NCBI GenBank assembly: GCA_947372535.1
Contig: CANBUA010000120.1
Span: 1-13,245 of the forward strand
From: Burkholderiales bacterium
GTDB lineage: Bacteria; Pseudomonadota; Gammaproteobacteria; Burkholderiales; Burkholderiaceae
Reading direction: 5' to 3'
Length of the DNA: 13,245 nt
Shown here piece after piece: positions 10,183-13,245 of this stretch. Numbering within the stretch: the first letter of the stretch is position 1; every line of letters starts with the position of its first letter. A program made the translations under genes and the position numbers. The notes under the pieces were generated by a model. That model was not told the DNA's origin. It made no database searches and saw only the letters and a program-made list of their open reading frames with translations.

Positions 10183-11463
10183 ATGGGTGAAGTCATGCAA
10201 GACGGTGGTTTCAAGACCGCCAATCCTCACGCCCTGGCCACCATCTTGGAAGCCAGCGAAACCCGGTCGATCATCGCCTCCAGCGACATCTTCGACATCA
10301 GCGGGATCAAGCTGTGGGCGCGGGATCAGCCCGTCTCCAAAGACTTGCAGCGCAAGCTGATGGACCGCTCTCTGAGCAAGCCGCTGGAAACCTGCCTGAT
10401 GGCCGAAGATGGCGTCACGCCCGGCAGCCTCATGCGCGCGCTCCAGGCCCTCATCGAACGGGAAGGGCCCCTGACGCCCTTCCTCAAACCCCATGCGACC
10501 GCGCTGCGGCGAGGTGCCGGTGCCGTGAGGCTGCACGCGGTGGTGCAGCTGCTGCTCAGCGCCGCCGAGACCGCACGCCCCGCGTCCTTCGAGCATGCCA
10601 TCGAAGCCATGGCCGTGGCCGGCGCACTGGTGCTGGCGCGTGGCGGTCACGAGCCGCTGGTGGCGCTGGCCATGACGGCAGGGTTACTGCACGACGTGGG
10701 CGACATGTACATCGCGCCGGAGTTTGGTGAGTTGGACTCGGGCGCTTTGCTTGATGTGGACAGCTACCGTCAACTGGTGGTGCACCCGCACATCGGCCAA
10801 TTGTTGATCGCCCAGTTGACCGACTACCCCAAGGACATCGTGCGCGCCGTGGCCGAGCACCACGAGCGCCTGGACGGCTCTGGCTACCCGCACCGATTGA
10901 CTGCCGAGCGCATTTCGCCACTGGGGCGTGTGGTGGCGGCCACCGAAGAGGCACTGGCGGCCTTGCGCGCCACTGGCGCCACTGGCGCCACCTTGCACCA
11001 CGCCAGCGTGGCTTTGCGGGTGGTGCCCGGCGAATTCGACGAACACCTGGCCGGGCCCCTGGCGGCGGCGGCGCGCACCGTGCCGCCCATGACGGCCAAG
11101 GCTTCGCGCCCCGAGTTGCTGGCCCAACTGGCCCAGCTGGACGTGGTGCTGCAATCGACCATGAACCACGTGGACACCTTGCTGCCCGCCGACCCCAGCG
11201 ACAACCTGCAGCGGGCGGCCGACCTGACCCTGTACATGCTGCACAAGCTGCGCCAGGGCTGGAACGAAAGCGGCCTGTGGGGTTCGGGCGCGATCGGCGA
11301 GGAGCAGGCGGCCGAAGCCGAGGCCGTGCAAGACGCCCTGAAAGCCCGGCTGCGCGCCATTGAGCGGGCGGCCAGAATGAGCGCGGGCACCTCCTTGTCC
11401 GCCGACGACGAGGAATTGCTCAGGCAGATGTGCGCCCATTTGGTCGAAGAGCCGGGCGCGTGA
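10183..11463 (+). CDS. HD-GYP-like metal-dependent phosphohydrolase domain protein
   Basis: Probable cytoplasmic protein of 426 residues with no membrane segment or receiver domain. The N-terminal part (about 1-135) resembles a conserved region of betaproteobacterial HD-domain proteins, with ASSDIFDISGIKLWARDQPVS and PLETCLMAEDGVTPGSL; I cannot name its function. The HD-GYP core covers about 137-260: H170-D171 in LLHDVGDMYIAPE, H201 in HPHIG, H226-H227, D231 and the GYP signature in HHERLDGSGYP (226-236). Active HD-GYP enzymes that cleave cyclic di-GMP normally read HDIGK; here the lysine position is D174, so activity on that nucleotide is uncertain. A helical C-terminal region (about 307-426) has no recognisable domain. 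The gene starts 91 bp after argJ. A TATCAT hexamer at 10138-10143 could be its -10 element, but no matching -35 is visible. ssrA follows 64 bp after the stop. Confidence 0.8.
   Translation: MGEVMQDGGFKTANPHALATILEASETRSIIASSDIFDISGIKLWARDQPVSKDLQRKLMDRSLSKPLETCLMAEDGVTPGSLMRALQALIEREGPLTPFLKPHATALRRGAGAVRLHAVVQLLLSAAETARPASFEHAIEAMAVAGALVLARGGHEPLVALAMTAGLLHDVGDMYIAPEFGELDSGALLDVDSYRQLVVHPHIGQLLIAQLTDYPKDIVRAVAEHHERLDGSGYPHRLTAERISPLGRVVAATEEALAALRATGATGATLHHASVALRVVPGEFDEHLAGPLAAAARTVPPMTAKASRPELLAQLAQLDVVLQSTMNHVDTLLPADPSDNLQRAADLTLYMLHKLRQGWNESGLWGSGAIGEEQAAEAEAVQDALKARLRAIERAARMSAGTSLSADDEELLRQMCAHLVEEPGA
10969..10992 (+). repeat. Short in-frame 9-bp tandem repeat in the HD-GYP-like gene
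   Basis: The unit GCCACTGGC occurs twice and is followed by a partial third copy, GCCACC, encoding Ala-Thr-Gly-Ala-Thr-Gly-Ala-Thr in a loop after the HD-GYP core. Gain or loss of a unit would stay in frame. Confidence 0.6.
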
Positions 11464-11508
11464 TGACCTGGGCTGGCCAAGCGGCGGGCACGCTTTGCCA
11501 ATCCGTCC

Positions 11509-11514
11509 TACAAT
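11509..11514 (+). promoter_or_regulatory. -10 element of the ssrA promoter
   Basis: TACAAT lies 14 bp before the mature tmRNA 5' end, a sensible position for a short precursor leader. The region 17 bp upstream (around GGGCAC) is a poor -35 match, so only the -10 is called. Confidence 0.55.
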
Positions 11515-11619
11515 GAGGCTTCTTCCTGGGGCCGACCTGGTTTCGACGTGGGTACGGATTCGGGTTAGTGCATGTCGAGGGCCAGTCACCTCGTAAATCC
11601 ATCTGGAAACAAACTAACT

Positions 11620-11652
11620 GCAAACGATCAAACGTTCGCTCTCGCCGCTTAA
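11620..11652 (+). other. tmRNA tag-peptide reading frame
   Basis: From the resume codon GCA the frame encodes ANDQTFALAA followed by TAA at 11650-11652. The C-terminal ALAA is the degradation signal read by ClpXP and related proteases. The frame is recognisable from the preceding AACTAACT segment and the usual AND start. Confidence 0.93.
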
Positions 11653-11871
11653 TACCGGTGAGCCTCGCAACAGTTGGCCCATGGGCTGGGTCTGAGTCGT
11701 AAGACAAAGACTGCGCGGTAATCTACATAGGCTGGACTTGAGCTGGGTCACTCAGCACAAGTCGAGATCAAGTGACTGGTGGGCTCTGTAGCGTGCTGCT
11801 GCGCGACAGGGGACATGAGATCCAAATCAGACAGCTAAACATGTAGATCTGCTCGTTGATGGCTTACGGAC

Positions 11872-11899
11872 GGGGGTTCAATTCCCCCCGGCTCCACCA
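11872..11899. other. Probable integration site (attL core) in the ssrA 3' end
   Basis: The T-arm and acceptor 3' half of ssrA form the usual core used by P4-family integrases, which preserve the RNA gene on integration. An integrase starts 178 bp downstream. The matching direct repeat expected at the far island end is outside the window, so the exact core is inferred. Confidence 0.45.
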
Positions 11900-11932
11900 A
11901 ATACGCTTCCGGCAACGTCCGCAAGCATCCAG

Positions 11933-11970
11933 AAAGCCCTAGAGAATCAACGCTCTAGGGCTTTTTCTTT
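11933..11970 (+). terminator. Intrinsic terminator downstream of ssrA
   Basis: AAAGCCCTAGAG (11933-11944) and CTCTAGGGCTTT (11953-11964) form a perfect 12-bp stem with an 8-nt loop. The 3' arm merges into a T-run (11962-11966) followed by CTTT. It is the obvious ssrA terminator and also shields the integrase promoter from ssrA transcription. Confidence 0.9.
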
Positions 11971-11981
11971 GTCCGCAGTAG

Positions 11982-12078
11982 TGCGGGTAAGTGTGTTGAC
12001 ATCCGACCTCATGTGCGGGTAACTTCGTGGGTAACCGACTTACCCGCAAACCTGTTACCCACAACTGGGTTACCCGCA
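11982..12078. repeat. Six-copy inverted array of a 10-bp motif in the integrase control region
   Basis: The motif TGCGGGTAA(G/C) occurs in one direction at 11982-11991, 12014-12023 and 12026-12035. It occurs in the opposite direction at 12039-12048, 12054-12063 and 12069-12078. Four copies match exactly; the copies at 12026 and 12054 have T for the third-position C, and the 12026 copy also starts with C. The last three copies are spaced exactly 15 bp apart. Inner copies can pair (GGGTAA 12029-12034 with TTACCC 12040-12045). The final copy ends on the A of the integrase start codon. Arm-type integrase sites, excisionase sites or operators for autoregulation are all plausible. Confidence 0.8.
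11996..12025 (+). promoter_or_regulatory. Candidate integrase promoter
   Basis: A perfect -35 hexamer TTGACA (11996-12001) is followed after 18 bp by TAACTT (12020-12025), a weak -10 that matches three of six consensus positions. The -10 candidate lies on the second copy of the 10-bp repeat, so a protein bound to that repeat should block it. Confidence 0.45.
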
Positions 12079-13245
12079 TGGTCACCAAGAACACCACCAA
12101 CAAGCTGACAGATACGGCCATCCGCAGCGCCAAGCCACAAGACAAACCGTTCAACCTGCCAGACGGCGGCGGCCTTGGTTTGGAGGTCCAGCCAAGCGGC
12201 GCCAAATGGTGGCGCCTGCGCTATCGGGTAGATGGCAAAGAAAAAATGCTCTCCCTGGGTGTGCACCCCGACGTAGGCCTGAAAGACGCCCGCGAGAAGC
12301 GTGACCAAGCGCGCAGAGACTTGGCCGCTGGAATTGACCCTGGAGCCAAGCGGCAAGCCGAAAAGGAAACCCGGGCGAGCGTGGCCGCCAACACCTTTGA
12401 GGCCGTGGCCCGCGAATGGCACAAGACCGTGCACACGGCAGCGGTGACGGATGGCCACGCGGCTCGCACCCTGATCCGTCTGGAGCAGGACGCCTTTCCA
12501 TGGATCGGGGCTTTACCCATTGCCGAGGTGGCCGCGCCCAAGCTGTTGGACACGTTGCGCAAGGTCGAGGCACGCGGTGCCATCGAGACCGCCCACCGCA
12601 TCCGCCAGGCATGCGGGCAAGTCTTCCGGTACGGCATTGCCACCGGTCGATGCGAGCGTGATCCAGCGGCAGACCTTCGGGATGCCCTGCAGCCTGTGAT
12701 CGTTAAACACCATGCAGCCATCACCGACCCCAAGCAAGTCGGCGGCTTGCTGCGCGCCTTCGATGACTACCAAGGCCAAGCCACCACGCGGGCGGCTCTC
12801 CAACTGGCGCCGCTGGTCTTCCTTCGTCCCGGTGAACTGCGGCAAGCCGAGTGGGCAGAATTCGACCTGGACGCCGCCCTGTGGACGATCCCGGCCCATC
12901 GCATGAAACGCACCAAGCAGCAGAAGTTGTCAGGAGTGCCACATGTGGTCCCTCTGTCGCGCCAAGCGGTGACTGTGCTTCAAGGGGTGCATCCTCTGAC
13001 TGGCCATGGCCGCTATGTGTTCCCCAGTCCCCGAGGGGGCGCACGGCCCATGAGCGAGAACGGCGTTTTGTCTGCACTGCGGCGCATGGGTTTTGCCAAA
13101 GACGAAATGACTGGCCACGGCTTTCGGGCCATGGCCAGAACGCTGATGGCCGAACGCCTTGGCGTGCCTGAGTCGGTGGTAGAGGCTCAATTGGCCCACG
13201 CTGTGCGTGATAGCTTGGGCCGCGCCTACAACCGCACCGAGTTCA
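12078..13245 (+). CDS. int: P4-family tyrosine integrase (3'-truncated by the window)
   Basis: Site-specific tyrosine recombinase that integrates and excises the element. The frame is open from ATG 12078 to the window end (389 residues seen), and perhaps 15-30 residues are missing. The N-terminal DUF4102-type arm-binding domain covers about 9-90 (LTDTAIRSAKP, LPDGGGLGLEV, WWRLRYRVDGKEKMLSLGVHP, LAAGIDP). A core-binding domain (about 105-205) and the catalytic domain follow. Catalytic residues visible are R250 in FLRPGELR, probable K277, H347 and R350 in GHGFR, H374 in QLAHA, and nucleophile Y384 in AYNR, so the enzyme looks intact. No Shine-Dalgarno is present, because the region before the ATG is occupied by the repeat array. 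Family members commonly insert at tRNA or ssrA 3' ends, as here. Confidence 0.93.
   Translation, partial: MVTKNTTNKLTDTAIRSAKPQDKPFNLPDGGGLGLEVQPSGAKWWRLRYRVDGKEKMLSLGVHPDVGLKDAREKRDQARRDLAAGIDPGAKRQAEKETRASVAANTFEAVAREWHKTVHTAAVTDGHAARTLIRLEQDAFPWIGALPIAEVAAPKLLDTLRKVEARGAIETAHRIRQACGQVFRYGIATGRCERDPAADLRDALQPVIVKHHAAITDPKQVGGLLRAFDDYQGQATTRAALQLAPLVFLRPGELRQAEWAEFDLDAALWTIPAHRMKRTKQQKLSGVPHVVPLSRQAVTVLQGVHPLTGHGRYVFPSPRGGARPMSENGVLSALRRMGFAKDEMTGHGFRAMARTLMAERLGVPESVVEAQLAHAVRDSLGRAYNRTEF

Larger units (their letters stand above)
11528..11899 (+). ncRNA. ssrA: Transfer-messenger RNA (tmRNA), one-piece
   Basis: This RNA rescues stalled ribosomes by acting first as an alanyl-tRNA and then as a short mRNA. 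The 5' end GGGGCCG (11528-11534) pairs with CGGCTCC (11889-11895) to make the acceptor stem, with one G-U pair. It is followed by discriminator A and an encoded CCA (11897-11899). The T-arm has GGGGG/CCCCC (11872-11876 and 11884-11888) around TTCAATT. The 5' part shows the conserved TTTCGACGTGGGTAC segment. The resume codon GCA begins the tag reading frame at 11620. The coding order is not permuted, so this is the one-piece form. Its 3' end is a well-known target for tyrosine integrases, and an integrase gene lies just downstream. Confidence 0.96.
11900..13245. mobile_element. Left end of an ssrA-integrated element (genomic island or prophage)
   Basis: Everything after the ssrA CCA end is probably element DNA: a terminator, a repeat-rich control region and a P4-family integrase reading away from ssrA. 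No cargo genes are visible before the window ends, so the type of element cannot be decided here. Confidence 0.6.

Noticed and set aside
11982..12078. CRISPR array or plasmid-type iteron origin
   Set aside because: Units are 10 bp, irregularly spaced in the first half, and inverted in the second half. There are no spacers, and no Rep gene lies in the window. An integrase control or attachment region fits better.
12009..12458. Minus-strand frames opposite the integrase 5' half
   Set aside because: The + strand frame from 12078 encodes a complete DUF4102-type domain and catalytic core. The antisense frames have no recognisable content.

Overview
The window is GC-rich, densely coded chromosomal DNA, and every gene reads on the + strand. 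The SecA, ArgJ and one-piece tmRNA (tag ANDQTFALAA) all look betaproteobacterial. My best guess is Burkholderiales, near the Comamonadaceae and related genera. This rests on protein appearance, not on a search.

Layout: (1) 1-2036 is the C-terminal three quarters of secA, closed by a strong intrinsic terminator. (2) 2306-8809 is an accessory block. It holds two tandem, full-length-paralogous TRAP-type permeases of about 725 residues, each reading as a fused DctQ-DctM protein with an unusual periplasmic insertion carrying a conserved cysteine pair. They are followed by a LytS-type membrane histidine kinase and a LytTR response regulator that overlap by 4 bp. No DctP-type binding-protein gene lies in the block. 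(3) 8862-10091 is argJ (arginine biosynthesis). (4) 10183-11463 is a soluble HD-GYP-like protein with an altered HD motif (HDVGD). (5) 11528-11899 is ssrA (tmRNA), with its own -10 element and an intrinsic terminator downstream. (6) From about 11900 to the right edge is the left end of an integrated element. A P4-family tyrosine integrase starts at 12078 and runs off the window. Its promoter and leader hold six copies of a 10-bp motif, three in one orientation and then three in the other.

The TRAP/kinase/regulator block reads as an import-and-sensing unit. The kinase-regulator pair probably controls the permeases, by analogy with LytTR systems such as BtsSR, which control carboxylate transporters. 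The substrate cannot be read from the sequence. The ssrA/integrase junction is a classical island attachment arrangement. Cargo and the distal attachment site lie to the right of the window. The two most interesting regions are the QM-fusion tandem with its periplasmic insertion and the repeat-built control region in front of the integrase.
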